Shown piece by piece: positions 16,264 to 29,137 of a stretch of 64,000 nucleotides of DNA. Source of the DNA: Limimonas halophila. Its GTDB lineage: Bacteria > Pseudomonadota > Alphaproteobacteria > Kiloniellales > Rhodovibrionaceae. Within the stretch, counting starts at the first letter, position 1, and every line of letters starts with the position of its first letter. The position numbers and the translations under genes were made by a program. The stretch is from contig NZ_FNCE01000005.1 in assembly GCF_900100655.1 (NCBI RefSeq), positions 141,343 to 205,342 of the forward strand, given 5' to 3'. The notes beneath the pieces are model-generated. The model was given only the letters and a program-made list of their open reading frames with translations, was not told the origin of the DNA and made no database searches.

Positions 16264-16728
16264 ATGCCCGACATCGCCCTCGCGCTTGCCCTGCACGCGC
16301 TCGCCGCCGTCGTCTGGGTCGGCGGCATGGCCTTCGCCTACGCCTTCGTGCGCCCGGCCCTGGGCGCGCTGGAGCCGCCCGCGCGGCAGGCGCTGTGGCG
16401 CGGCACCTTCGCGCGCTTCTTCCCCGTGGTCTGGGTCAGCATCGCCGTGCTCCTGGCGAGCGGCTACTACGTGCTCTTCCAGGGCTTCGGCGGCTTCGCC
16501 GGCGCGGGGATGCACGTGCACCTCATGCACCTGCTGGCGTGGGTGATGACGGCGATCTTCGCCTACGTCTTCTTCGGCCCCTGGCGGCGCTTCAAGGCGG
16601 GCGTGGACGGCGGCGACCCGGCGAGCGCCAAGGCCGCGATCGAGCGCATCCGCGTGATGGTGGCGATCAACCTGACCCTGGGCCTGATCGTGGTGGCGGT
16701 GGGGGCGAGTGGGCGCTACTGGGGCTGA
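16264..16728 (+). CDS. CopD-family four-helix membrane protein
   Basis: The 154-residue protein has four predicted membrane helices (residues about 4-27, 52-74, 82-103, 128-150), with His residues facing helices (ALHALAAVVWVGGM, GMHVHLMHLLAWV). This is the pattern of the short CopD/DUF-type copper-resistance membrane proteins. Copper transport is a family inference only. The ATG is preceded by CCGGAGG. Repeat A copy 1 ends just upstream, so its promoter may lie within or before the repeat. NAD-GDH follows 122 bases later. Confidence 0.7.
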   Translation: MPDIALALALHALAAVVWVGGMAFAYAFVRPALGALEPPARQALWRGTFARFFPVVWVSIAVLLASGYYVLFQGFGGFAGAGMHVHLMHLLAWVMTAIFAYVFFGPWRRFKAGVDGGDPASAKAAIERIRVMVAINLTLGLIVVAVGASGRYWG

Positions 16729-16850
16729 CCGCGCGGCGCGGCGTTTTCTCGCCTCGCGATGCGCGCTACCCTTCCCAATCGGAAAAAGCAGCCCGCCCCA
16801 TCCAGCCCGATCAAGCAGATCAAAAAACGTCGCCGGGGAGGCCAGACCGC

Positions 16851-19800
16851 ATGACCACGGGCACCGACCAGCTCAAGAAGGACCTCATCGAGCGCGTCGT
16901 CGAGCGCGTCCACCATCGCAACGACGCCGAGCGGGCCCGCTGGCTCGACGCCTTCGTGCGGCAGTTCTACCGCCACGTGCCGCCCGACGACCTGCTGGAC
17001 GACGAGCCCGACAACCTCTACGGGCGCGCGCTGGCGATGTACGCCTTCGCCCAGCAGCGCCAGCCCGGCCAGGCGCGCGTGCGCGTCTACAACCCCGATC
17101 ACGAGGAGCACGGGTACCGCACCTCCCACACCATCGTGGAGGTGGTCACCGACGACATGCCCTTCCTGGTGGACTCCATCACCTCGCAGCTCAGCGAGTA
17201 CGAGGGGCAGGTCCACCTCGTCATCCATCCGATGTTCGTGGTCACGCGCGGCACCAACGGGCGGCTGACGGCCATCGACGCGCCGGACAGCGACGCCGTG
17301 CCGGGCGAGGACGCCAGCGGCGCCGAACGGCGCACGGCCGACGCCGAGCCCGTGCGCGAGTCCTTCATGCAGATCGCCATCAGCGAGCAGGCGCCCGAGC
17401 GGCTCCCCGAGGTGCGCCGGCGCCTGGAGGGCGTGCTCGCCGATGTGCGCGCGGCCGTGCGCGACTGGCGGCCCATGCGCGACAAGATGGGCGCGCTCAT
17501 CGACGAGCTGCGCACCGCGCCGCCGGACCTGAACCAGGGCGAGATCGACGAAACCCTCGCCTTCCTCGAATGGGCGAACGCCGACAACTACACCTTTCTG
17601 GGCTACCGCCGCTACACCTTCGAGGGCGAAGGCGACGACGCCATCGCCCACATCGATCCGGATGCCGGCCTGGGCGTGCTGCGCGACCCCGACTACCGCA
17701 TCTTCGAAGGGCTGCGGAACCTGGGGCGCCTGCCGGCGGACGTGCGCACCTTCCTGCACCAGCACGAGCTGCTGCGCATCACCAAGGCCAACCACCGCGC
17801 CACGGTGCACCGCCCCGTGCACATGGACACGATCGCGGTGAAGATCTTCAACGACAAGCGGCAGGTGGTGGGCGAGCACCTGTTTACCGGGCTCTTCACC
17901 TCCGCCGCGTATTCGCGCAGCCCCACGGAGATCCCGCTGCTGCGGCGCAAGGTGGATCAGGTGCTCGCGTGGTCGGGCTTCCGCCGCGACAGCCACAACG
18001 GCAAGGCGCTGCTCAACATCCTGGAGAACTATCCCCGCGACGAGCTGTTCCAGATTTCCGACGAGGACCTGTACAGCATCGCGATGGGGATTCTTCATCT
18101 CCAGGAGCGCCAGCGCGTCGCGCTCTTCATGCGCCGCGACGCCTTCGAGCGCTTCGTCTCCTGCATGGTCTACGTGCCCCGCGACCACTTCTCCACGACG
18201 CTGCGCCTGCGCTTTCAGGACATCCTGGCCAAGGCCTTCAACGGCGAGGTCTCGGCCTTCTACACCAACCTGACCGAGGCCGTGCTGGCGCGCGTCCACA
18301 TCATCGTGCGCACCACCCCGGGCGAGATCCCGCAGGTCGACAAGCAGGCCCTGGAGCGCCGGCTGGCGGACGCGGCGCGCTCCTGGCGCGACCACCTGCG
18401 CGACGCGCTCGTCGACGACCGCGGCGAGCAGGCCGGGCTGGCGGCCACGCGGCGCTTCGGCGACGCCTTCCCCGCCAGCTACCAGGAAACCTTCACGCCC
18501 CACACGGCCGTCTTCGACATCGCGCGCACCGAGCGCGCCATCGCCGACGGCGATCTGGCGCTCAACCTCTACCGCCCGATCGAGGCGGACGAGGACGAGG
18601 TGCGCTTCAAGATCTATCACTACGGCGGGCCGATTCCCCTGTCGCGCATCCTGCCCGTGCTGGAGAACATGGGCGTGCAGGTGATCTCGGAGCATCCCTA
18701 CGCCGTCCAGCCCGCCGACCTCGACAAGTCGGTCTACATCCACGACTTCGGCATGCGCGTGGCCGGCGGCCATGCCAGCGACCTCTCCGCGTTGAAGGCG
18801 AAGTTCCACGACGTCTTCGACCGCGTCTGGCACGACCGCATGGAGAACGACGGCTTCAACCGGCTGGTCCTGCTGGCGGGGTTGGACTCGCGCGACATCA
18901 TCGTCCTGCGCGCCTACTGCAAGTACCTGCGCCAGGCCGCGATCCCCTTCAGCCAGAGCTACATGGAGGACACGCTGGCCGGGAACCCGGGTATCGCGGC
19001 GCAGCTCGTCCAGCTCTTCCACCGCCGCTTCGACCCGGCCTTCCAGGGCGACCGCGACACCGCCTGCGGCGAGACGGTGGCCGCGGTCCACGCCGCGCTG
19101 GAGGAGGTGGAGAGCCTGGACCAGGACCGCATCGTGCGGCGCTTCCTCAACGCCATCGAGGCCACCCAGCGCACCAACTTCTTCCAAAGCGCGGACGAGG
19201 GCGGCGAGAAGCCCACGCTTTCGCTCAAGATCGCCAGCCGCGAGGTGGACGAGCTGCCGCTGCCGCGGCCTTTCCGCGAGATCTTCGTCTATTCCCCACG
19301 CGTGGAGGCGGTGCACCTGCGCTTCGGCCTGGTCGCGCGCGGCGGGCTGCGCTGGTCCGACCGGCGCGAGGACTTCCGCACCGAGATCCTCTCGCTCGCC
19401 AAGGCGCAGCAGGTGAAGAACGCCGTCATCGTCCCCGTGGGCTCCAAGGGCGGCTTCGTCTGCAAGCGCCCGCCGGCCGCCAGCGCCGGCAAGCAGGCGA
19501 TGTGGGACGAGGGCATCGCCTGCTACAAGCTGTTCATCCGCGGCATGCTGGACGTAACCGACAACCTCGTGCAGGACGCCGTGGATCCGCCGACAAACGT
19601 GGTGCGCTGGGACGCCGACGACCCCTACCTCGTCGTCGCGGCGGACAAGGGAACGGCCACCTTCTCCGACTACGCCAACGAAGTCTCCCAGGCCTACGGC
19701 TTCTGGATGGACGACGCCTTCGCCTCCGGCGGCTCGGCGGGCTACGACCACAAGGAGCTGGCGATCACGGCCCGCGGCGCCTGGGAGTCCGTCAAGCGCC

Positions 19801-21731
19801 ACTTCCGCGAGCGCGGTAAGGACATCCAGAACGAGGACTTCACCGTCGTCGGCTGCGGCGACATGGCGGGCGACGTCTTCGGCAACGGGATGCTGCTGTC
19901 CAAGCACATCCGCCTGGTGGGCGCGTTCAACCACATCCACATCTTCGTCGATCCGAATCCCGACGCGGCGGCCTCGTGGCAGGAGCGCAAGCGCCTGTTC
20001 GACGAGGTGAAGGGCTGGGACCAGTACGACACCAGCAAGATCTCCAAGGGCGGCGGGGTGTTCGAGCGCCGCGCCAAGTCGATCACGCTCACGCCCGAGA
20101 TCAAGAAGGCCTTCAACATCAAGGCGGATCAGTGCACACCCAACGAACTGATCCGGGCCATGCTGCTGGCGAAGGTGGAGCTGCTCTGGTTCGGCGGCAT
20201 CGGCACCTACATCAAGGCCAGCCACGAAACCAACGCCGAGGTCGGCGACCGCGCCAACGACCCGCTGCGCGTCAACGGCGAGGACCTGAACGCCACGGTG
20301 ATCGGCGAGGGCGCCAACCTGGGCGCCACGCAGCACGGTCGCATCGAGTTCTCGCTGGAAGGCGGGCGCTGCAACGCCGACTTCATCGACAATTCGGGCG
20401 GCGCCGACTGCTCCGACCACGAGGTCAACCTGAAGATCCTGCTGGGCGCGGTGGAGCAGGCGGGCGAGATGACCCGCAAGCAGCGCAACCAGCTGCTGGA
20501 GCGCATGTCCGAGGACGTCGCCCAGCTCGTCCTGCGCACCAACTACCTGCAAACCCAGGCGCTCTCGGTTACGGAGCAGCTGGGCGTCCACCTGCTCAAC
20601 CGCAACGCGCGCTTCATGCACGCCCTCGAGCGCAGCGGCAAGCTCAACCGCTCGCTGGAGGCGCTGCCGGACGACGAAACCATCCTGGAGCGGCGCAAGG
20701 CGGGCATCGGGCTGATGCGCCCGGAAATGGCCGTGCTCATGGCCTACGCCAAGAACGTGCTCTACGCCGAGCTGCTGGCCTCCGGCCTGCCGGACGATCC
20801 CTTCATGCGCGGCGAACTGCACGCCTATTTCCCCAAGGCCGCGCGCTCGACTTATCCGGCCTACGTGGACAGTCACCGCCTGTGGCGGGAAATCATCGCC
20901 ACCTCGATGACCAACGAGGTCATCAACCGCTGCGGCCTCGCCTTCGTGCACGAGATGCGCGAGCGCACGGGCAACTCGCCCGACGCCATCTGCCGCGCCT
21001 ATACGGTCGTGCGCGAGGTCTTCGGCCTGCAGGCGCTCTGGGACGAGATCGAGTCCCTGGACACCAAGGTGCCGGCGGCGACGCAGGCGGCCATGATGGT
21101 GGAGATCGGCCGCACGATCGAGCGCACGGCCACCTGGTTCCTGCGCACCCGCGAGCAGCCCATGGCCGTGCAGGACGCCGTCGACACCTACGCCGACGGC
21201 GTGGGCACGGTTGCCGGCAACCTGGACGCGCTGCTGACCAAGGACGGCCGCAAGCACGTCGACGAGAAGGCGCGCGAATTCACCCAGAAGGGCGCGCCCA
21301 AGGAGCTCGCCCGCCGCGTGGCGGCGCTGGGCATCCTGCCGACGGCGCTGGACATCGTGCAGACCGCGCACGAGCTCGATCTGCCGGTTCAGGAGGTGGG
21401 CACCACCTACTTCGCCGTGGGCCACCGCTTCGGCTTCGACTGGCTGCGCACGGCGGCCAACCAGCTGCCCACGGACAACACCTGGGACAAGCTGGCGATC
21501 ACCGCCATCGTGGACGACTTCTACAGCCACCAGACGGCGCTGACGCACAACGTGCTGACCAAGGCCGACGGGGCCGGCGGCGCGCAGGCGGTGGACGCCT
21601 GGGCGCGCACGCGCGAGCACACCGTCAACCGCACGCACGAACTCTTGCAGGAGATGCAGTCCACGGGCACGCCGGACCTGGCGATGCTGGCGGTCGCCAA
21701 CCGCCAGATGAAGAGCATGGTCCAGGGCTGA
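16851..21731 (+). CDS. gdh: NAD-specific glutamate dehydrogenase, large 180-kDa type
   Basis: The enzyme interconverts glutamate and 2-oxoglutarate with NAD in the cytosol. The 1,626-residue protein has the length of the GDH-180 class. Order: N-terminal ACT-like/PAS-like regulatory region (about 1-650), catalytic core with RWSDRREDFRTEILSLAKAQ and PVGSKGGFV (about 830-870), Rossmann segment VVGCGDMAGDVFGNGML (about 1000), and a helical C-terminal domain. The start at 16851 (MTTGTDQLKKDLIERV) follows GGGGAGG. Without the N-terminal region it would be a normal hexameric GDH; the large form is often allosterically controlled, for example by aspartate or arginine. Confidence 0.96.
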   Translation: MTTGTDQLKKDLIERVVERVHHRNDAERARWLDAFVRQFYRHVPPDDLLDDEPDNLYGRALAMYAFAQQRQPGQARVRVYNPDHEEHGYRTSHTIVEVVTDDMPFLVDSITSQLSEYEGQVHLVIHPMFVVTRGTNGRLTAIDAPDSDAVPGEDASGAERRTADAEPVRESFMQIAISEQAPERLPEVRRRLEGVLADVRAAVRDWRPMRDKMGALIDELRTAPPDLNQGEIDETLAFLEWANADNYTFLGYRRYTFEGEGDDAIAHIDPDAGLGVLRDPDYRIFEGLRNLGRLPADVRTFLHQHELLRITKANHRATVHRPVHMDTIAVKIFNDKRQVVGEHLFTGLFTSAAYSRSPTEIPLLRRKVDQVLAWSGFRRDSHNGKALLNILENYPRDELFQISDEDLYSIAMGILHLQERQRVALFMRRDAFERFVSCMVYVPRDHFSTTLRLRFQDILAKAFNGEVSAFYTNLTEAVLARVHIIVRTTPGEIPQVDKQALERRLADAARSWRDHLRDALVDDRGEQAGLAATRRFGDAFPASYQETFTPHTAVFDIARTERAIADGDLALNLYRPIEADEDEVRFKIYHYGGPIPLSRILPVLENMGVQVISEHPYAVQPADLDKSVYIHDFGMRVAGGHASDLSALKAKFHDVFDRVWHDRMENDGFNRLVLLAGLDSRDIIVLRAYCKYLRQAAIPFSQSYMEDTLAGNPGIAAQLVQLFHRRFDPAFQGDRDTACGETVAAVHAALEEVESLDQDRIVRRFLNAIEATQRTNFFQSADEGGEKPTLSLKIASREVDELPLPRPFREIFVYSPRVEAVHLRFGLVARGGLRWSDRREDFRTEILSLAKAQQVKNAVIVPVGSKGGFVCKRPPAASAGKQAMWDEGIACYKLFIRGMLDVTDNLVQDAVDPPTNVVRWDADDPYLVVAADKGTATFSDYANEVSQAYGFWMDDAFASGGSAGYDHKELAITARGAWESVKRHFRERGKDIQNEDFTVVGCGDMAGDVFGNGMLLSKHIRLVGAFNHIHIFVDPNPDAAASWQERKRLFDEVKGWDQYDTSKISKGGGVFERRAKSITLTPEIKKAFNIKADQCTPNELIRAMLLAKVELLWFGGIGTYIKASHETNAEVGDRANDPLRVNGEDLNATVIGEGANLGATQHGRIEFSLEGGRCNADFIDNSGGADCSDHEVNLKILLGAVEQAGEMTRKQRNQLLERMSEDVAQLVLRTNYLQTQALSVTEQLGVHLLNRNARFMHALERSGKLNRSLEALPDDETILERRKAGIGLMRPEMAVLMAYAKNVLYAELLASGLPDDPFMRGELHAYFPKAARSTYPAYVDSHRLWREIIATSMTNEVINRCGLAFVHEMRERTGNSPDAICRAYTVVREVFGLQALWDEIESLDTKVPAATQAAMMVEIGRTIERTATWFLRTREQPMAVQDAVDTYADGVGTVAGNLDALLTKDGRKHVDEKAREFTQKGAPKELARRVAALGILPTALDIVQTAHELDLPVQEVGTTYFAVGHRFGFDWLRTAANQLPTDNTWDKLAITAIVDDFYSHQTALTHNVLTKADGAGGAQAVDAWARTREHTVNRTHELLQEMQSTGTPDLAMLAVANRQMKSMVQG

Positions 21732-21835
21732 TCGGGCAATCCGGCGGATCAGTCCGCCGAACTGACGGCTTTGCAGGGAGGGCTCACGGTTCTCATTGAG
21801 CAGAGCCGGTCCAGGAATGACAAAACGCGGGAAAA

Positions 21836-21934
21836 CCCCACCCCCTCACAAGCTCCCCCTCTCCTTCGTTGAAGGGGAAGGGGGAGAAGGTGGTGCGGAG
21901 CGCATGCTCCGCGCCACCAGTGGGGGGGGTGGGG
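21836..21934. repeat. C-rich composite palindrome (element D)
   Basis: Nested inverted repeats fill the spacer between gdh and acnA. Outer arms CCCCACCCCC (21836-21845) and GGGGGTGGGG (21925-21934) enclose CTCCCCCT/AGGGGGAG (21853-21860, 21879-21886) with CCTTC-gtt-GAAGG inside, then a second hairpin of 13-base arms (21889-21901, 21906-21918; GGTGG, GCGGAGC). Its architecture matches the element at 58660-58760. The rest of the spacer, up to the acnA start, contains a weak hairpin just after the gdh stop (CGGCGGA-tcag-TCCGCCG, 21742-21759) and no gene. Confidence 0.75.
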
Positions 21935-22167
21935 ATGATCCCTGAAGCCTGGCATGGCGTCAGAGGCCCACGGGGCGTTGGCGCGCCCCGGCGTTTCGCG
22001 AAGGCGTGATCGGGCGCCCATGGCGCGCGACCGCGTGTCCAAAGCCCGGATCGTTGCGATCCGGCCGCCTCATGCCCTAGATTGCGCATGCCGCAGCGCA
22101 CAAAAAGCCATAAAGCCCGCCGGCTTCCAACGCGCGGGCACGCCGCACAACGACGGGAGTGATCACC

Positions 22168-24936
<2,769 letters not shown>

Positions 24937-25083
24937 CCGTCCCCGCCCGCGCGATCACACCCCCCGTTCCCCGTTCCGGCCGACGGCCGGGCGGGGTGCG
25001 GGGTTGATTTCGTCCGCGGCGCATGATCTGGCTGCGCCGCAGTCCGCACAGCGGGCTTTTCGTCAACGGCGTCGGAGTGCGCG

Positions 25084-25989
25084 ATGCAGCGCATGCGCGT
25101 GCGTCACACCACGACGTACCACTACAAGCGCCCCGTTTCCTTCGGGGAGCACCGCCTGATGTTCCGTCCCCGCGACAGCCACGACATGCGGGTCATGGGG
25201 ACCAACCTGCGCATCGCGCCGCCGCCGGCGGAAACGCGCTGGCTGCACGACGTCTTCTCCAACTCCCTCGCGATCGTCACCTTCGACCGCCCGGCCGAAA
25301 CCCTGGTGTTCGAGAGCACGATCGACATCGCGCACTACGGGGCCAGCGCCGAGGACTTTCCGGTGGCGCCGTATGCGCGCACCTATCCCTTCAGCTATCC
25401 GGCCGAAGAGGCGCCGGACCTGAACCGCTTGGTGGAGCGGCACTACGTCGACGGCGAGCACCGCGTGGACGCCTGGGCCAAGGCCTTCGTCCACGAAGCC
25501 GAGGATCCGGTGGATACCGTCGGCCTGCTGCGGAACATCACCCAGGCCATCCACCGCGACTTCCGCTACGAGGTGCGCCACGCCGTGGGCACGCGCAGCC
25601 CGGCGAAGACGCTGGAGCTGGGCACGGGCTCGTGCCGCGACCTCGCGCTCTTGATGATGGAGGCGGCGCGCAGCCTCGGCTTCGCCGCGCGCTTCGTCAG
25701 CGGCTACCTCTACGACCCCGCGCTCGACACCAACGGCACGGGCGATCAGGGCCTTCAGGGCGGCGGCAACACCCATGCCTGGGTGCAGATCTACCTGCCC
25801 GGCGCGGGTTGGGTGGAGTTCGACCCCACCAACGGCAAGATGGGCGGCGGCAACCTGATCCGCGTCGCCGTGGCGCGCGACCCCGGCCAGGCCATCCCGC
25901 TTCAGGGCACCTTCACCGGCTACCCCGACGACTTCCAGCGCATGGACGTTGACGTACAGGTGACGACCAACGTCGAGGGCGAGGGGTAA
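25084..25989 (+). CDS. Transglutaminase-like cysteine protease-fold protein
   Basis: The 301-residue protein has the bacterial transglutaminase N-terminal beta domain (MRVRHTTTYHYKRPVSFGEHRLMFRPRDSHDM) and the core with Cys-His-Asp triad motifs GTGSCRDLALLMMEAARSLGFAARFVSGY, NTHAWVQIYLPG and WVEFDPTNG. Such proteins may act as peptidases, amidases or ligases; no partner gene (alpha-E, circularly permuted ATP-grasp) is beside it, so its job is not inferable. An alternative ATG at 25093 starts directly at the conserved MRVRHTT. Confidence 0.88.
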   Translation: MQRMRVRHTTTYHYKRPVSFGEHRLMFRPRDSHDMRVMGTNLRIAPPPAETRWLHDVFSNSLAIVTFDRPAETLVFESTIDIAHYGASAEDFPVAPYARTYPFSYPAEEAPDLNRLVERHYVDGEHRVDAWAKAFVHEAEDPVDTVGLLRNITQAIHRDFRYEVRHAVGTRSPAKTLELGTGSCRDLALLMMEAARSLGFAARFVSGYLYDPALDTNGTGDQGLQGGGNTHAWVQIYLPGAGWVEFDPTNGKMGGGNLIRVAVARDPGQAIPLQGTFTGYPDDFQRMDVDVQVTTNVEGEG

Positions 25990-26163
25990 CGCCGCCGGCG
26001 TCTGCGGCGGTGCGTCGCACCCGCGGCGGCCGCGGCCTGTGTTGGGTTTTTCGGCCTTTCGTGGTCTCCCCTTTGGGTGCATGGTGCCCGTTAAAGCACG
26101 CGCTTTGGGTGTGGTTGCCGCGGCCCGGCACATCGCCGGCTGCGGCGTGCGCTGGAGGCCCCC

Positions 26164-28623
26164 ATGCCTCAACGGTTGTTCGACCCGTCGGCATCCGGGC
26201 AGGTTTTGGAAACCTCGGCGCTGGCGGCGTTGTTCGAGGGCATGCCGGATGCCGTCCTGCTTGCGGATGCGGAGCGCCGCATCGTGCTGGCCAATCCGGC
26301 GGCGGAACAAATTTTCGGCTATTCGGCGTCGGAGCTGATCGGCAACCGCACGCGGATGCTGTACGCCGACTCGGCCGACTACGAGGCGACCGGGCGCAAG
26401 CACTTCAACCCCCTCAGCACCGCCAACACCGGCGTCTACGAGATCCGCTATCAGCGCAAGTCGGGGGAGACCTTCCCCAGCGAGACCACGGGCTCGACCG
26501 TGCGTGACGCGGACGGCACCGTTCTGGGCTACCTCGGCATCATCCGCGACATATCGCGCCAGCGCCAGATTCAGGAGGTGATGCAGGCGCTGTACGCCAA
26601 GACGGCCGACCAGGAGCTGAGCAGCGACGAGAAGATCCAGGAGATCCTGGCGCTGGGTGCCCGCCACTTCCGCATGCCGCTGGGCATCGTCAGCCACGTC
26701 CGCGGCACCACCTACACCGTGCTGCACGCGACCTCGCCGGGCGGCGAGGTGACGCCCGGCAGCACCTTCGATGTCCGCGGCACTTACTGCACGCACACCC
26801 TTCAGACCGATGGGCCGACGGCCTTCGCCCACGTCGGCGAGAGCGCACTGGCCGCGCACCCCTGCTACCGGACTTTCCGGCTGGAGAGCTACATCGGCGT
26901 GCCGCTGTGGGTGGACGGGGAGCGCTTCGGCACGCTCAACTTTTCCAGCTGGCAGCCGCACGCCCCGTTCGAGGACGCCGACCGCGAACTCATTCAGCTG
27001 TTCGCCCAGTGGATCAGCCACGAACTCAGCCTCGCCCGCGCCTTCGACGCCGTCCGCCAAGCGAAGCGCGAGGCCGAGGTCGCGCGCACCGAAGCCGAAC
27101 GGGCGAACGCGGCGAAGTCGCGCTTCCTCGCCACGGTGTCGCACGACCTGCGGACGCCGCTGACGGGCCTGATGGGGATGCTGGACCTGCTCAGCACCTC
27201 GCGGCTGGACAGCGAGGAGCGCGCCTACGTCGAGCACGCGCGCACCTCCGCCCAGGCCCTGCTGGACCTGCTGAACGACACCTTGGACGTCTCCAAGATC
27301 GAGTCGGGCCACATGCAGTTCGAGCGCGCGCCCGTGCACGTGCCGGAGCTGGTGCGCTCGGTCGCCGCGCTCTTCGAGCCCAAGGCCCGGCAAGCGGGGG
27401 TGGCGCTGCAGGTGTCCGTCGCCGATCGCTGCCCGACGCGTGTGCTCGGCGATTCCGTGCGCCTGCGCCAGATCCTCACCAACCTGGTCAGCAACGCGCT
27501 CAAATTTACGAGCGAGGGCGAGGTGCGCATCGAAGCGGGCGCCGGTCCGGGCGGCACGGGCGTGTGCCTCGCCGTGCAGGACACGGGGCCCGGCATTCCC
27601 GCGGCGCGCCAGCGCACCATCTTCGAGCCCTTCCAGCAGGCGGACGCGGCGACCACCCGCGAGCACGGCGGCACGGGGCTGGGGCTGGCGATCTCCAAGC
27701 AGCTGGCTGAGGGCATGGGCGGGCGCATCGACCTTGCCAGCAGCCCCGGCGCGGGCAGCCGCTTCGATGTCGTGCTGCCGCTGGAACACGCCGCCGAGGC
27801 CGAGGCCGCCCCGGACGGCGCCGGAAGCCAGTCGGCCGAGGGGCCCGAGCCGCTGTCGCTCCTGGTGGCCGAGGACAACCCCACCAACGGCCTGCTGCTG
27901 CGCACCGTGCTGGAACGCGACGGCCACAGCGTGCACCTCGTCACCGACGGCGAGGCCGCCGTCGAGGCCGCGCGGCGCGAGCCGTTCGATGCGGCCATCG
28001 TCGACGTTCACATGCCCGGCACGGGCGGGTTGGAGGCCGCGCGGCGCATCCGCGCCGGGGATGCACGCAATCCCGATCTGCCCGTCGTGGCGCTGACCGC
28101 CGACGCCGTTTCCGGGAACCGCGAGGGCTACACCGACGCCGGGGTGGCGGCGGTGTTGACCAAGCCGATCTCCTGGGCGGCGGTGCGGCGCACGCTTGCC
28201 GAGCTGACCGCCGCCGGCGGCGAGGCGCCCCGGACCGAAACCGACGCGCCGGCGGAGGCGGGGCGCTACGCCGAGTTGCCCCTGATCGACCCCGACCGCA
28301 CCGCGGAGTTGCGCGCCGCCCTCGGGTCCGCGGGCTGCGCCGAGTTGATGGCGAGTTTCCGCGACAGCCTTCTGGACGAACGCGAGCGCGTCGCGAATGC
28401 CCACCGCCGGGACCCGGCCGACGCGCGCGCGGCGATGCACACGCTCAAGGGCGTTGCCCTGAATTACGGCGCGCGGCGGCTCGGCGCGGTGTGCGCCGAT
28501 GCCCAGACGCGCGCCGAGGCGGGCGAGCTGAGCCAGGCGATGACCGCGGAGGTGCTGGCTGCGCTGGACGCCACGCTGGCCGAGGTTCGCGCCGCCAGCG
28601 ACGACGGTGCTTCGGCGGCCTGA
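26164..28623 (+). CDS. Hybrid sensor histidine kinase (PAS-GAF-HisKA-HATPase-REC-HPT)
   Basis: The 819-residue soluble kinase reads as a full phosphorelay in one chain. Order: PAS (about 20-130, IFGYSASELIGNRTRML), GAF (about 150-290, CRVY-like VRGTTYTVLHATSPGG), HisKA with phospho-His H327 (TVSHDLRTPLTG), HATPase with DTGPGIP and GGTGLGLAISKQL (about 430-545), receiver with acceptor D614 (AIVDVHMPGTGG), and a C-terminal Hpt with H759 (AMHTLKGVALNYGARRLG). No membrane helix is present, so the signal is cytoplasmic. No cognate output regulator is adjacent. Confidence 0.94.
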   Translation: MPQRLFDPSASGQVLETSALAALFEGMPDAVLLADAERRIVLANPAAEQIFGYSASELIGNRTRMLYADSADYEATGRKHFNPLSTANTGVYEIRYQRKSGETFPSETTGSTVRDADGTVLGYLGIIRDISRQRQIQEVMQALYAKTADQELSSDEKIQEILALGARHFRMPLGIVSHVRGTTYTVLHATSPGGEVTPGSTFDVRGTYCTHTLQTDGPTAFAHVGESALAAHPCYRTFRLESYIGVPLWVDGERFGTLNFSSWQPHAPFEDADRELIQLFAQWISHELSLARAFDAVRQAKREAEVARTEAERANAAKSRFLATVSHDLRTPLTGLMGMLDLLSTSRLDSEERAYVEHARTSAQALLDLLNDTLDVSKIESGHMQFERAPVHVPELVRSVAALFEPKARQAGVALQVSVADRCPTRVLGDSVRLRQILTNLVSNALKFTSEGEVRIEAGAGPGGTGVCLAVQDTGPGIPAARQRTIFEPFQQADAATTREHGGTGLGLAISKQLAEGMGGRIDLASSPGAGSRFDVVLPLEHAAEAEAAPDGAGSQSAEGPEPLSLLVAEDNPTNGLLLRTVLERDGHSVHLVTDGEAAVEAARREPFDAAIVDVHMPGTGGLEAARRIRAGDARNPDLPVVALTADAVSGNREGYTDAGVAAVLTKPISWAAVRRTLAELTAAGGEAPRTETDAPAEAGRYAELPLIDPDRTAELRAALGSAGCAELMASFRDSLLDERERVANAHRRDPADARAAMHTLKGVALNYGARRLGAVCADAQTRAEAGELSQAMTAEVLAALDATLAEVRAASDDGASAA

Positions 28624-28705
28624 TCCCGCCTCCGATCGGGCGCTTTCACCCATCAAAATCGCTGCTGCGCCATTGGGAGCCACCGGGCCGTCGCGCTCGC
28701 GGCGC

Positions 28706-28732
28706 TTGACTGTACCGGCTGGACGGTATAGT
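28706..28732 (+). promoter_or_regulatory. SMR promoter overlapped by a palindromic operator
   Basis: ACTGTACCG (28709-28717) and CGGTATAGT (28724-28732) are imperfect inverted arms (8 of 9) separated by six bases. The palindrome covers a promoter-like TTGACT (28706-28711) and TATAGT (28727-28732), spaced by 15 bases. The size and position are those of a TetR-family operator that would block RNA polymerase. The regulator is not adjacent. The SMR start codon lies 63 bases downstream. Confidence 0.6.
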
Positions 28733-28794
28733 TTCGACACATGGCAAGGCGCCGCCAGGACGATGACCCGGGCCGCCGCCGGGAGGGATCCGCC

Positions 28795-29124
28795 ATGACC
28801 TTCGGTCTGCCCGCATTCCTGCTCACGCTGGCGATCGCCAGCGAGATCGTCGCCACCTCGGCGCTCAAGGCCTCGGAGGGCATGACGCGCCTGGGCCCCT
28901 CCGCGCTCGTGGTGGCGGGCTACGCCGCGGCCTTCCTGTTGCTGGCGCACACCCTGAAGACGATGCCCGTGGGCGTGGTCTACGCCATCTGGTCTGGGGT
29001 CGGGATCGTGGGCGTGGCGCTGGTGGGCGCGATGCTCTTCGGCGAGGCCGTCACCGCGCCCAAGCTCGCCGGCATGGGGCTGATCGTCGCCGGGGTGGCG
29101 CTGTTGAAGGTGAACGCTGCGTAA
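28795..29124 (+). CDS. SMR family small multidrug efflux protein
   Basis: The 109-residue inner-membrane protein has four helices and the SMR motifs: essential Glu in LAIASEIVATSALKASEG, then TLKTMPVGVVYAIWSGVGIVGVALVGAMLFGE. It would exchange protons for hydrophobic cations (EmrE type) as an antiparallel or parallel dimer. Length is exact for the family. The ATG at 28795 follows GGGAGGG. A palindromic operator precedes it, implying repression relieved by substrate. Confidence 0.92.
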   Translation: MTFGLPAFLLTLAIASEIVATSALKASEGMTRLGPSALVVAGYAAAFLLLAHTLKTMPVGVVYAIWSGVGIVGVALVGAMLFGEAVTAPKLAGMGLIVAGVALLKVNAA

Positions 29125-29137
29125 CGGCGGTGCCTGT

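Noticed and set aside
16716..21638. A continuous ~1,640-residue open frame on the minus strand opposite the NAD-GDH gene
   Set aside because: Its residues are low-complexity (V/G/H/Q/R-rich), no start site with a ribosome-binding site is seen, and the opposite frame encodes a well-conserved enzyme; such frames are expected in very GC-rich DNA.
24937..25083. Inverted C/G-rich arms after acnA as a terminator
   Set aside because: CCCCGCCCG/CGGGCGGGG arms are far apart with competing folds and no T-run; not convincing.
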